A DNA stretch of 64,000 nt from Limnomonas spitsbergensis (GCA_037349105.1 JAYJMM010000112.1:2294001-2358000), one strand, 5' to 3'. Counted from the stretch's first letter, positions 22,211 through 34,241 are shown. Notes: generated by a model from the letters alone, not told the origin. A program made the numbers and translations.

Positions 22211-24580
22211 CTAGGTAGCTGCTGTTTTGCTGTGCTTTGCTTGGTAAGGCCCGCACGTGCTACGGTGAGCATAAAGCCCCAAGCTACCATCTGACCTCCA
22301 ACCGCATATGCAAGACTTTGCCCCCTGCCCTTGCTTGTTGGGCCCATCCAGCTTGGCCTTGCTCTTCCACTTCTTGACTTGGATAGACCCTGCAAGAACT
22401 GATGGCCCAGCTGAGGAAGAGGGTGTGCAATTCTCTTGCCCCCCCCCTCTGCTAGACCCTACCACCTTAGAAGCCTGCATCAGTGCATCCATAGCATTGA
22501 CGACCTGCTGGACACCAACAGAAAGGGGGGCAGAGTGCTTAGCAGTACCCGTGATGGCCTCCATCATGCCAGATGTGCCTCGCCGGCACAGCTCTGTTGC
22601 CACCTTCCTGTCAAATGCTGCCAAATGCTTAGCTGTTTTTGTGGTCAGCTGATTGCCTTGGCCCCCAACAAGTTGCTGCTGTCTCAGAGCACAGACCACC
22701 TCGTCGTTAAATGCCCTAGCCATGCTGTCAAAATTCGTCTTGTGTCCACGTGTGTGAAGGGGCAGAAGCTGGTTAAAAAGTGTGACCTCAGTTGGAGTGC
22801 TGATGGGCATGGAGCAGCTGGTCATGGTAGCACGCCTGGCTCCCATGAACTCCCGGATAAACATGCCCTTCCTCTGCCTAGGTTTGGCTGAGTAGCTCAC
22901 CTTCCGGGCCTTGTTCTGAGATTGCGAGACCTCAAAAGGCCGCTTGAGCCGGGAGCACTCCCCAGGCTGGAGCTGCATGGCTGCATCCTTGGGGGCTACA
23001 TTTGCATCTGCATTTGGAACCAGGCTGGAGGCAGCAGCAACAGCTGCATGGGGCAGCATGGGGCTGCTGGCTGATGGCAGCTGGCTGGAGGCAGCATAGG
23101 GCATGGGGCTGCTGGCTGATGGCAGCTGCCTAGGGGCAACAGCAGCTGCATGGGGCAGCATGGGGCTGCTGGCTGATGGCAGCTGCCTAAAGGCAGCAGC
23201 AGTTGCATTGGGCATCATGGGGCTGCTTGCTGATGGCAGCTGCCTAAAGGCAGAAACAGCTGCATGGGGCAGTATGGGGCTGCTGGCTGATGACAGCTGG
23301 CTGGAGGCAGCATGGGGCAGCATGGGGCTGCTGGCTGATGGCAGCTGCCTAAAGGCAGCAGCAATTGCATGGGGCAGCATGGGGCTGCTGGCTGATGGCA
23401 GCTGCCTAGGGGCAGCAGTAGCTGCATGGGGCAGCGTGGGGCTGCTGGCTGATGGCAGCTGCTTAAAGGCAGCAGCAGTTGCATTGGGCATCATGGGGCT
23501 GCTTGCTGATGGCAGCTGCCTAAAGGCAGCAACAGCTGTATGGGGCAGCATGGGGCTGCTGGCTGATGGCAGCTGGCTGGAGGCAGCATGGGGCAGCATG
23601 GGGCTTCTGGCTGATGGCACCTGCCTAAAGGCAGCAACTGCTGCATGGGGCAGCATGGGGCTGCTGGCTGATGACAGCTGGCTGGAGGCAGCATGGGGCA
23701 GCATGGGGCTGCTGGCTGATGGCAGCTGCCTAAAGGCAGCAGCAATTGCATGGGGCAGCATGGGGCTGATGGCTGATGGCAGCTGCTTAGGGGCAGCAGT
23801 AGCTGCATGGGGCAGCGTGGGGCTGCTGGCTGATGGCAGCTGCCTAAAGGCAGCAACAGCTGCATGGGGCAGCATGGGGCTGCTGGCTGATGGCAGCTGG
23901 CTGGAGGCAGCATGAGGCAGCATGGGGCTGCTGGCTGATGGCAGCTGCCTAAAGGCAGCAGCAATTGCATGGGGCAGCATGGGGCTGCTGGCTGATGGCA
24001 GCTGGCTGGAGGCAGCATGGGGCAGCATGGGGCTGCTGGCTGATGGCAGCTGCCTAGGGGCAGCAGCAGCTGCATGGGGCAGCATGGGGCTGATGGCTGA
24101 TGGCAGCTGCCTAAAGGCAGCAGCAGTTGCATTGGGCAGCATGGGGCTGCTGGCTGATGGCAGCTGCCTAGAGGCAGATGCATGGTGCAGCATGGGCCTT
24201 GCAGAAGCAGGGCTGGCTGCCGCCAGCACCCTGGCTGCCTTGTCCACCAGGTCTTGGAGTAGCTGTGGGTTGTGAGCTGCTGATGCAATGGCAGCCAAAA
24301 GCTGGGATGGGGACTCCTGGTCAGGGCACTCCGAGTCAGAGCGGGGTAGGGGGTTCTGCATGAGCTGCTCCAGCAAAGGGGGCGGCGCAGGCTTCCAGGT
24401 AGCCGGTGCACCACGCTGGTTGCAGTGCATCTCCTTCAGCACTCGGGCCAGCTCCTCATCTGAGATTTTCTGCCGAGACGTTGCCGAGAGCATGCGCCTG
24501 TCCAAGTAGGTGTAGCCAAAGGACTTCTCTGTTGCTGGGGGGTCAACGATGCCGGCAAAGGATGCTCGAAGTCGAAGCAC
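22211..24580 (-). CDS. Repeat-rich hypothetical protein, 789 codons, with a C-terminal Cys/His motif
   Basis: One open frame without introns. Residues 1-130 look globular (ISDEELARVLKEM and following). About residues 145-500 are some two dozen modules of RQLPSASSPMLPHAA followed by a variable AAF-type spacer. The C-terminal third is again globular (FNQLLPLHTRGHKTNFDSMA, a conserved-looking block) and ends with CICGWRSDGSLGLYAHRSTC, a C-x-C-x14-H-x4-C arrangement that may bind zinc. The family is not recognised. A Pro/Ser/Ala repeat protein with a terminal zinc motif, lying between two duplicated genes, could be a host nuclear protein or a transposon-derived gene; no terminal inverted repeats were identified. 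Confidence 0.65.
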   Translation of the reverse strand: MLRLRASFAGIVDPPATEKSFGYTYLDRRMLSATSRQKISDEELARVLKEMHCNQRGAPATWKPAPPPLLEQLMQNPLPRSDSECPDQESPSQLLAAIASAAHNPQLLQDLVDKAARVLAAASPASARPMLHHASASRQLPSASSPMLPNATAAAFRQLPSAISPMLPHAAAAAPRQLPSASSPMLPHAASSQLPSASSPMLPHAIAAAFRQLPSASSPMLPHAASSQLPSASSPMLPHAAVAAFRQLPSASSPTLPHAATAAPKQLPSAISPMLPHAIAAAFRQLPSASSPMLPHAASSQLSSASSPMLPHAAVAAFRQVPSARSPMLPHAASSQLPSASSPMLPHTAVAAFRQLPSASSPMMPNATAAAFKQLPSASSPTLPHAATAAPRQLPSASSPMLPHAIAAAFRQLPSASSPMLPHAASSQLSSASSPILPHAAVSAFRQLPSASSPMMPNATAAAFRQLPSASSPMLPHAAAVAPRQLPSASSPMPYAASSQLPSASSPMLPHAAVAAASSLVPNADANVAPKDAAMQLQPGECSRLKRPFEVSQSQNKARKVSYSAKPRQRKGMFIREFMGARRATMTSCSMPISTPTEVTLFNQLLPLHTRGHKTNFDSMARAFNDEVVCALRQQQLVGGQGNQLTTKTAKHLAAFDRKVATELCRRGTSGMMEAITGTAKHSAPLSVGVQQVVNAMDALMQASKVVGSSRGGGQENCTPSSSAGPSVLAGSIQVKKWKSKAKLDGPNKQGQGAKSCICGWRSDGSLGLYAHRSTCGPYQAKHSKTAAT
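23040..24170 (-). repeat. Coding tandem repeat inside the 22211-24580 gene
   Basis: Units of about 42-69 bases built on CAGCATGGGGCTGCTGGCTG (plus-strand reading) are arranged in higher-order combinations, with TGCCTAAAGGCAGCAGC and GGCTGGAGGCAGC variants alternating. All length changes seen keep the minus-strand frame. The antisense strand is also open for most of the length, a property of the unit. Confidence 0.88.
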
Positions 24581-25082
24581 CCGCCCAACAGCGCTGTCTT
24601 TGCTGTGTCGCTTCTGCTCGTCTGCAGCGCTGCATGGATATCCAGAACTAGTGAAGCTATAGATGCGGTATCTGGAACGTCTGTGTACCCCTGTGAAAGC
24701 TTAAAGCTGGTGATGACTGGCCCTCTGATCTGGAATGTCAAACTGCGATTCTTCCCCGTCTTGCTATTGTTTTTCTCAAAACTGAACGGAATGCTGTTCA
24801 TTGCCAACGGGTTTTTAATGTCGCTCAGCTACTACCGTCAGATGGTTTAAAAGGTAACTCGAGGTAGCTCGAGTTGCCTCTCCACACGCAGTGCATTTCC
24901 ACACACTGAGAGGTTACTCCCCTACGAGCCTGATATACCCCGGGGCGGTTGGGGTCGGTGGTTGGGTACGGTTGGCTTAGTTGGCTTTGGAATGCATAGG
25001 GGCTTTACTTCGGAAACTTCTTTTCCTGCATATTTTGGTTTCGTTCGTGGGACAAGTGGAATTTGAATACCGGTACCCGTAG

Positions 25083-28000
25083 GTTGGTAATCTTCATGCT
25101 CGCTCTCATCGAGACAGCTTTTCAAACTGGCCGCTTCGTTATTCCCCTGACATGCTTTCTAGCATCCTTTGCCTTCTGGCTCGTCTACCACTTTGGGCAA
25201 AGTGTCTTGATCTGGGCAAAGGAGTCGGTACCCAGGGCAAGCCTGGCAGTGAGCCTCTTCAACAGCTTCTTCTACAGCTACGGCATAACCGGGTTGAAAA
25301 GTGAGTGTCAATGTGCCATGAGGAACAGGCACTGCAGTGATCTAGAAGGCAGGGTGAACCTTCACTGCTGAAAACACTCTTGTCCTTGGTCGTGGAAGGG
25401 GCCTTACGCTGTGGCCTGTGCACATGATGCTTTGCCCGCTGCCGCTGGAGACACAAAACACGTCATGACTCAATCACCCATCCCAGAGGTTTTCCGTTAG
25501 GCTGCCCGATAATTCACCACTTTGGATTGGCTTAAAATAAGCTTCAGATCTGGTATGGTACAGTCCTGGTCTGGTACCGTCTCAGGTAGAGTCCGGACTC
25601 GTCCCACCAATGAACTCGATTCCTGACCCTCAAAATCAACACTGTAGGTATGTTCATCCACCTGCTACTGCTTTTGATTATGCCACCAGGCACCCTGCCC
25701 AGTCATTTTTAGTGACATGCCTGGTTGAATATTGGTACTGAAAAACCCACCACAGACAGGTATACTCTCCTGCTTCACAGTATTTTCACATGTAACATGA
25801 TATTTTGCATGATCACTCATTTTTCACTCACTCAGTCAAAATTCGAATTTTCTAGGTATCCTCTTATGCTTTGAGTCGTAACGTGTTCCTTCTAAACAGT
25901 AATTGACCCTGCTCTGCTTGATTATGCCATCACCCCTGCTGTTTGATTATGCCATCACTCCTGCTGTTTGATTATGCCATCACCCCTGCTGCTTGATTAT
26001 GCCATCACTCCTGCTGCTTAATTATGCCCTTACTACTGCTGTTTGATTGTGCCATCACTCCTGCTGCTTAATTATGCCATTACTCCTGCTGTTTGATTGT
26101 GCCATCAACCCTGCTCCTAGATTATGCCATCACTCCTGCTGTTTGATTGTGTCATCACTCCTGCTGCTTGATTATGCCATCACCCTGCTGCTTGTTTATG
26201 CCATCACCCCTGCTGCTTGATTATGCCATCACCCCTGCTGCTTGATTATGCCATCACCCCTGCTGCTTGATTATGCCATCACCCTGCTGCTTGATTATGA
26301 CATTACTCCTGCTGCTTGAGTATGCCATCACCCCTGTTGCTTGATTATGCCATCACCCCTGCTGCTTAATTATGCCATCACCCTGCTGCTTGATTATGCC
26401 ATAGCTCCTGCTGCTTGATCATGCCATCACTCCTGCTGCTTGATTATGCCATCACCCCTGCTGCTTGATTATGCCATCACTCCTGCTCTGCTTGATTATG
26501 CCATCACCCCTGCTGCTTGATTATGCCATCACCCCTGCTGCTTGATTATGCCATCACCCCTGCTGCTTGATTAAGCCATCACTCCCGCTGCTTGATTATG
26601 CCATCACTCCCGCTGCTTGATCATGCCATCACTCCTGCTCTGCTTGATTATGCCATCACCCCTGCTGCTGCTTGATTATGCCATCACCCCTGCTGCTTGA
26701 TTATGCCATCACCCCTGCTGCTTGATTATGCCATCACCCCTGTTGCTTGATTATGCCATAACCCCTGCTGCTTGATTATGCCATCACCCCTGTTGCTTGA
26801 TTATACCATTACTCTTGCTGCTTGATTATGCCATCACTCCTGCTGCTTGATTATGCCATCACTCCTGCTGCTTGATTATGCCATCACTCCTGCTTTTTGA
26901 TTGTGTCATCACTCCTGCTGTTTGACTATGCTATCACTCTTGCTTCTTGCTTATGCCATCGCTCCTGTTGTTTGATTATGCCATCTCCTTGCTTGTTTTT
27001 GTCACCCCCCCCCCCCCTTTGCTGTTTGTTGATGTGGCTATTACCTCTGCAGCTTAATGATGGATGCCTTAAAACCTGTTGTTTTATTATGCTGCCTCCC
27101 CTTCTGCTTCATCATGCCATCACCTTACCTTGATGCTTCTTTAAGGCAATCTTTTTAAGCCATCGCTCGGTAACGGCGCGGCTGTGGCTTCGGCCCAGGC
27201 TGTGCTTTTTCCTTGACTCTCACGCCTCCACGGGGCGTAGTTTTCTTTCTTTCTTGCCATATCTCCTACGTTTTGTCTAATTTCTCTTGCTGATTGAGTG
27301 CTGCTGCTGCCACTGTCCTTGCCTATGCCCCTCGCTCATTGGTGCTTGATGATTTATGATTATAAGCACTCCATCAGAAGTTTCTGCTGTTTGATTGTCT
27401 TGTAGATGCCATCATGGATCATGGTGCACCCCTGCTGCTTGACTCTTATGCTTTGCTGTCTCCCCAGCTGCTTGATTTTACGATTTAGTCATCAATTCTG
27501 CTGCTGGATTATGCCACCGCCATACCTGTTACTGCAGCGCTTATCTGGCATGTGGTACTGGGCTTCGGAGGCTGGCATCTGTTTGCTGCCAGGTTCAACG
27601 TGCATTTGTCTTGGCTCTGGTCGCTGAGCTGGGGCCTGTCATATCTGGGATGGCGCACGATGTGGGGCCACAAGATGGAATCCCTGTTCACCTTGATGAT
27701 GGTCTATGCGCTGTTTGGAGACTTGGTTGCCGTGTGCCAGAGAATCCCTGCAGACACATTTTTCTTGCTCGAGGACAGCAGAATCATCACACTCCAAGAA
27801 ATGGTCGCGACGAGGAAGATAAAAGAATCAGCATTCAAGTGAGTCCTGGAGTATTCAGAATGCCCCTGTATGTTTGTCCTGCCTGCTGACCCTCAGAATT
27901 CCCCTGTATGTTTGTCCTGCCTGCTGACCCAATGGCAGCCAGAGATGGCATGTCCTGAAACTAAAATGCTTGTGCCGTTGGCCCCTCATAAAGTGGTGGG

Positions 28001-31000
28001 CATTATCGAGGTGCGTTTAAGTGCTGAAAGATTCCGCTCTGCATTTTAGGGGACTTCGATAACCGGTCAATATTGAATTCAAAATTTTGTCTGCCCACGC
28101 CCCAAGACATGTTTCCTGCCTGCACCTACATGTCGCAACGTGTGTCTGGTCACAGTCTGCTTGAGCATCCTTGGGTCGATATGATATGGTCATATGCTGT
28201 CGCTCATTCATCCGCTGTCTCCCTCCTAGCCTTGTTCACCTCCACAGTTTGCTTGAGCGTCGCCGAGGTGATAAGAATAATATGACACTTATGTTGGCAG
28301 TTATTCAGCCTCTCTCTACCCCATAGCCTTGCTCACCTCTAACAATATTTTCTTCAGTTTGCATAAATTATAAAGTGTTCAGTTGCTGTAGGGCTCTTCA
28401 TATTGCTTGCAGCCCGCACCTATGTTCAGTTGCTGACAGCCTGGCTGGTTGCATGCAACCTGCCCCTGTTGTTACGATCTTTGGAATTTGAATGCAGGAT
28501 GGAAGCCTCTATGTTCTATGCATCTCAAGGGTTGGAAATATCGGCGGGGCAACTTGAGCTACTCCGCGCTGCCTTCTATGACATCAGCTGCGCTCGTAGC
28601 CATAGTGCAGACTGGCGCCTGCACGCAATCGGCTTTGGCTTCTGGACCTCGACGGTGCCTCTGCTGGCGTGGCCATGGCTGCCTAACGTCATCAAGGTGG
28701 GACGTGGAACATGCACACAAATCCGGTGCAGCGCAAACGTACTCAGCCACCCATGCAATGAATGATATGTTAACAGCTCCTCGACAAGTTGAATACTTGA
28801 TCCCTCCCAGATAATAACACCCCTTTTGGTGCGCCCTAACGTAGGGCATCTTTCGTTTTTTCTTCCGATGTTACTTCTGCTCGCCGTATCCCGGCATCTG
28901 GATCCTGTTGGTGTTTCTGGCGATGGGCTGCTATGGTGAATGCTGGTAAGCGTGAAGGTGCCAATTTTATGTGGGTTCAGATGTGGAGCACAAAACCTTG
29001 TCAGTGGTGGCAATATGTGGTTGATCCCTTAATCGATCTGCCCTTCACGTGAATCCGACTGTATGATGAACCAAGCCTTAGGTGGCACCAGGACACAGTG
29101 GCAAGGCAAGGTTTATCCGATGTGGTTGTCCATGGAGCATGTTTGTCCCTTCTTGCTCATTTTCCTGATGCCTGCAGGGCCTGGAGATTCTATATGTGGG
29201 ACGCCTTGATGTCCACTGGAGGAACGCCTTCCGAATATAAAACTATGAACAGCAGTGATGAGAGGGAGAGGCTCCTGAAGAGGGTCATCAAAGACGTCTC
29301 GGCTGGGGGAGTGATGAGCGGCAACACGGTCTTGTCCTCTTGGCTGCGACGGGAGGTGAGAGGTAGCGGTAGGGGTATCTCAAAATGAAATACAGTGGTA
29401 ACAGGGTCTGAGCTGGAGCGAGACCAGTGAAGGCGAGGCGAGACTGGCACCGTCCCGTTTATATGATGCTTTGTGCTGCTTTAAAAGAGCCTCTATCATT
29501 GAATGCTATGGGATGGCCTGTGCCGCGTCTGCATAGTGTTTGAATGAGCTGCTGAAGCACCGGATCATGGACAGCTTCTCACTGTCTTCCGCCCCATGTG
29601 CAGGGTCCTTGCTACCCGACGATGCTATCTACTGCACTAGCAATCTGGGGTAGGGGCCATCTCACCGCAGCATTCTGCACCATTCTGGGCAGCGTGTCGG
29701 TTTTCCGCGTCCACTCTGCGCACCCACTCAAGCCCACATGCGGCCCCGGATTGACGGATTACATCCGGTGCATGCTGCGGGGGGGGCAACAGAGCAAATG
29801 CTCGGACCTGATGGCAGCGCTGCTCAAGGGATGCACGCAGCTGGCTCCGTCCACCGCAGGTGACAGCTATGATGGGAATGATGCCCTTGACGGCGATGCA
29901 GGCGCCGCAGCTGCCGCAGACAGTGCCGCTTCTGCCGCAGACAGCGTCGCATTTAAGGCATACAATGCCGCAGTTGCCATACAGGATGCCGCGGCTGCCG
30001 TATATGATTCTGCTGGTGCCCAATCTGCGTCCGAGAGAGCATTTGAGAATCGGATGCCGCCAGTCCTACCAAAGTTTGGCATACATTTCATCTTCATCAT
30101 CGTGTGCGCGCTGATCATCATATACTGCTGCAGCCACAATCTGTACAGGTCCTCGCAGACGGTAGGCGCAGATTGGTGCACGAGGCAGCTGCAGGTCCAG
30201 CAGAAAGCCACTGCTGCCGCTGCCGCTGCTTACACCGCTGCGGCTTTTGCTGCGGCTCCCGCTCAGGCAGCTGTCGCCAGACCCGTCTTAGACTCCTCCC
30301 AGCCAGCCACTGGGCACGTTCCGCTCACGTTTTGTCCAGCAGCTGGCTCTCCTGCAGCTTCCGGCGCTTATGGCATTATCTCTGAAGTCAGGGCAGCTGG
30401 CTCCCCTGCAACAACCCCTGCAGCTTCCGGCGCTTATGGAATTCCCATTGAAATCAGGGCAGCGGCTCAGATATGCTTGGACCTTGGGGGCCATGCCATC
30501 GCATCTCCTGAGGGCGGTTCTGCTCCATGCCCATCGGCGGATCTGCCTGCCATCCCACCTGTCGCTGCGGCAGCGCCTCCCGTCCTGATCACTCTGCCAA
30601 GCCAGCCAGCCCTACCAGAAGCTCCAGGCAGGGACTTGCTGGTTGGCCTGCCCCCTGCCCTGGCCGCCATGCACATGGTGCGCCAGCGTCAGCAGGCAGC
30701 AGCATCAGCATTACCAGTCGCAGCAACAATTATCGTTGCTTCTCAGGTCGAGCCCACTAAAATTGCCCCGCCGGTTCCGGCTTCTGCGCCGGTACCTCCG
30801 CCCGCTGCTGCCGGGGCATCAGCAGTGGCTCTCAAGAGGGCTTGCAGCATTTGCCTTGGACCTCCCGATGTCATGGCTGTGGTCCACGAGAGGAAGGGTT
30901 TGCTGAGCCACAAAGTCTGCAAGTAAGAATGGGCGGTCTTTCAGACGGTCTTTCCCAGACCGTTTTATTCTTTGAAGACGAGCTCAACAAATTATATTCT

Positions 31001-31327
31001 GCAGGGGGAAAACCCCATTGGGTGCAGGAAGAGGAGGGTTGTAGGACAATCTACTCGTGATACCAGCTTTTGCACGGTCGAGGCTTCCTCCAGAGGGTTT
31101 CCTCATCCCATTTATCCATTGCCCAACTAATTGGAGCGTCTGAATGCAGCCTGTTGTGCGCATTCACATAAGATGTCGCTGGCACACTCATTATTTCAAC
31201 ATATTTGCTGTGATCGTAATCACCTGACCTCTGTCCCTTTCAACTTTGCAGGTCCTGCTCTGGAGAGATTCTTGCCGTCATAAACGCGTCTTGCCCACTT
31301 TGCGGAGCAGAAATCTGCAAGTTATAA
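25083..31327 (+). CDS. Multi-pass membrane protein with C-terminal RING finger (copy B)
   Basis: Paralogue of the minus-strand gene at 12973-20324. Exons: about 25083-25300, 27538-27838, 28413-28696, 28845-28945, 29178-29355, 29604-30922 and 31252-31327. Two internal exons are exactly as long as in copy A (101 and 178 nt) and splice phases agree. Membrane segments are conserved (FVIPLTCF, SYLGWRTMWGHKMESLFTLM, TSTVPLLAWPWLP, IWILLVFLAMGCYGECW). The 29604-30922 exon has two further hydrophobic helices, an Ala-rich stretch and a Pro/Ala linker shorter than in copy A. The RING reads CSIC-x10-H-x7-H-x2-C-x2-C-x11-CPLC. An early exon near 24600-24835 (LKLVMTGPLIWNVKLRFFPV) is possible but conflicts with an opposing open frame. 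One small exon between 27838 and 28413 is missing from the model. Confidence 0.75.
25905..27010 (+). repeat. About 25-bp minisatellite in RING gene B intron
   Basis: Roughly forty units of GCTTGATTATGCCATCACCC plus CTGCT, with CTCC/CCCC and GTTTG/GCTTG variants. The same words, CTGCTGGATTATGCCACCGC, occur directly before the acceptor of the next exon at 27537. The array therefore looks like an expansion of acceptor-proximal intron sequence. After 27010 the units fade into unrelated T-rich sequence. Confidence 0.92.
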
Positions 31328-31466
31328 ATTATTTTCAGTATGCAGCAGGACAGGGATATATAATCGGATAGATACTGGCAATGGAACGACTGTTTTTTGT
31401 TCTTATATAATAGAATCAGGTTCCAATGCTCAGTTGCTCTCAGGATACCACTCCAAAGCTTCCAAG

Positions 31467-31722
31467 GGGGGGAAATGGTCCAGTGGTATAACGCTGGTGG
31501 CATCCATACCCAGAGGTTGAGAGATCGAACCCGCCACACGATCTTCTCTCTCCCCCTGCCTAGAGCGCCGGGTTCCATGTTCCTGCCCCCTCACATAGGA
31601 GGATGGTATGGCTGCACCATGGCCCAGGCTGTGCATGGTAGCTGGAATTGAGCCTAGTCATTCCCTACCAGCCCCACGTGGCTGAGCGTTCAGCAGGGCC
31701 CAGCGGGTATGCACTGTTCTAA
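31467..31722 (+). mobile_element. tRNA-derived SINE with target-site duplication
   Basis: The 256-bp body is flanked by ACTCCAAAGCTTCCAAG (31450-31466) and ACTCCAAAGCTTCAAG (31723-31738), a direct repeat with a one-base difference. The head reads GGTCCAGTGGTATAACGC, very like a tRNA D-arm and A box, and about 35 bases on GAGATCGAACCCGCC resembles a B box. A pyrimidine-rich body follows. The 3' part contains GCTGAGCGTTCAGCAGGGCC, reminiscent of the other SINE-like family here. Confidence 0.7.
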
Positions 31723-31738
31723 ACTCCAAAGCTTCAAG

Positions 31739-34241
31739 GTATATTGCTAATTACCAGGATGTTTTTCATGTCAAGATTCTCGTGGAGGTAATTCAAGTAG
31801 GTACCGGTAGCCAGACTGACGTGTGAGTAGGGACGTGTCATGATTGGTGACACAGTCACCTTAACAAGCATCCATGGCAAAGCAAGCTCTGTAATTTACG
31901 AGACTTTTAAACTCGTAATCGACGGGCACTAACGTACTTCCCACCATGCAAGAACACGGGTGTCCAAGTAGGGAATAAATCTCACTCCTCAGCCACTGAA
32001 GAAACTAGCCCTCAATGATGTCTACCACATCCCCACACAAGTTAAAGCCTCCCACCCATGCCTGCGCCGGCACAACTAGCGTGAAGTTATCAGCCGTGGA
32101 GACGTGGAGACCAGAGAAGGGAACCTCGAAACACATCGGGTCATCCCCCAAAGAGGAAAGACCGTCATGAAGTTATACATGCTGGCTCGATGGAGTTCGA
32201 GGCGACCCATGTGGGCGCCTTGGCAGCAGCTAGAAGATGGAGTTTGAGGCGACCCATGAAGGCCGCCTCAGTTTGTAGCTAGAATGGTTTCCAGGAGAGA
32301 CTTGCATGGGGATTCTAGCTCTCCAACTTGTCTTGGCCTTTACCGACGGTATCGCTTGGGACAGGTGCCTGCTTTTTGGTTGCGCAATCATTTCCTGTTT
32401 TTCTTTTCTCCTTTTCCCCCCTTTCTGACAGTGGGACGCCCATGCGGCCGAGCCTTTTGAGCATGGCCCAGACGTCTTTAGCTTCCGGTAGTTGGATTGG
32501 GGATTAGGACTTTTTGTTTTGTTTTTGAGGGGGTCTCTTTCCTCTCTCTCTTTAGTTTCCAACCAAGGTTGTTGTTGGACGCCGACGCAGCCGAGCTTTG
32601 CAGCATGGCCCTGTGGTGTAACGTCATTAACATGCTGGCTCGGCCGCGTGGGTGCCTAACTGTCCTGAGGTCAATGACATTACACCTCTGGGCCCTGCTC
32701 AAAAAGGCTCGGCCGCGTGGGTGCTCAACTGTCCCGTTGGAAGAAAATAAACTTAAGGTGAGAGGGAAAGAAGGAGGAACACACGGTAAGGAAAGAAATA
32801 CCCCCCCCGAAAGGAAAAGGCAGCCCGAAGTACCCTTGCCCCGGCCTTTCAAGCCTATTCCCCAAGAAGGCAAAGCAAAGCAACAAACAAACTAGGCCTC
32901 AAGCCCTAAACACAGCGTACGACATCCTCAACAAAAGTTAAAGCCTCCCATCCAAGCCTACCCCGGTACAACCGTTGAAAGTCTGTGGCCCCCTCCGGGG
33001 GGCCTGCCCAACCTTTCTCCCTAAGCCGCTCCTTCACGCTAGGGCACTGGAAACAGACATGCAGCGCATCCTCCACATGCTCGCCATCTCCCCTTGCCCA
33101 ACACCGTTGGCAGCACTGTCCTGAGGTATATAGGAGTCAGGAACCCCACACACCCCAGGCCAACCACCAGCCCACTGCAACTGTTAAGAGGCTGGCCGGT
33201 ATTTTTGTTTCTATCCTCCAAACCGATTAGTTGGGCACCCATGCGGCCGAGCCTTTCGATTAGGGCCCAGAGGTGTATCGTCCTGGACTGTTCAGAGGTG
33301 TGGGTGTATTTTGCAGCACATGACTGATGTAACAAGGGTGAAACCCCAGTAATGCATGGCTAAAGGAACTCTAGAGATCATATGACCATGCACATCCCCT
33401 GTGCAGCCACAGCCTAAGACGGAAGCAAGTCCCGGACAAGCCTAGGGATCTAGGGGTCTCCATTGTCGATCATTGGTTCAGCTCAGCCATCAGTACCCCT
33501 TACTTACGATGTGCGGGAGGCAGTGCTCTGGGGCTGGAGCGTCAGAAACATGATCACAGAGGCCCATGATTCCCATTTCCCAGCTCGTCTTTCACAGATG
33601 TTTTCCTAGTTCAGAACCTAGGAAACATCAGAGAGGCAGCATTTGCCCTGAAGAAAAAATGTGCAATGCCGGAGCGGTACCATACCAGTGCCCTGTTCGC
33701 GCCTGTCCCGCTGCGTGCCTGGCGCAAAGTGCAAGGCATGGGTTGCGCTGGCGAATTGCCATCATGAGTGGAGCTCAGGGACATCACAAAGCCACGTCCT
33801 GGCATGCGCAGGGCGTCAGCTGTCATAGCCTAAGCAATCTCATTTGACAGGGCGGCATGGCATAACTCATGCTGCCCTGTGCATGGCGGTGTGCATGGCA
33901 TGATTCAATCTGCCAGTCTGTTTCTCGCAATGTTTGTGTGAAAAGGCATGAGAGCACGGATGCATGTGCAGACGCCACAGCATGCACCTTACGTGTGCAA
34001 AGAAATCATGGGCCGGCAGGACGTGCCTTGAGTGTGGATCTGAACAGAAGTGATTTCGAATAGGTAAAACAAAGTATTTCGATGCATCGAGGCGGACGAA
34101 GAGTGCACCACGGGAACAAAGTTATCAAAAATATTAGTTCACATTTTCAGGGTTTGGCAGTGAACCCGATGTGCCTGATCATATCGCGCACATGCACCCT
34201 CGGTGCACAACTGAGTTTCGATCTTATTCCATCTCTACACA
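31739..34241. other. Repeat-rich intergenic region
   Basis: About 32395-32632 is a close inverse copy of the dimeric SINE-like element at 2926-3157, followed by further monomers to 32740 and another at 33230-33290. 32270 onward and 33000-33200 have no gene features. 33560-33850 holds open frames on both strands without recognisable motifs. 34050-34241 is the likely promoter and leader of LIL3. Confidence 0.55.

Noticed and set aside
24605..24850. First exon of RING gene B (plus) versus extra exon of the 22211-24580 gene (minus)
   Set aside because: Both strands are open and protein-like (LKLVMTGPLIWNVKLRFFPV; TDVPDTASIASLVLDIHAAL); I could not decide, so neither is called.
33566..34063. Possible gene upstream of LIL3
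   Set aside because: Short frames on both strands with no recognisable domain or splice partners.
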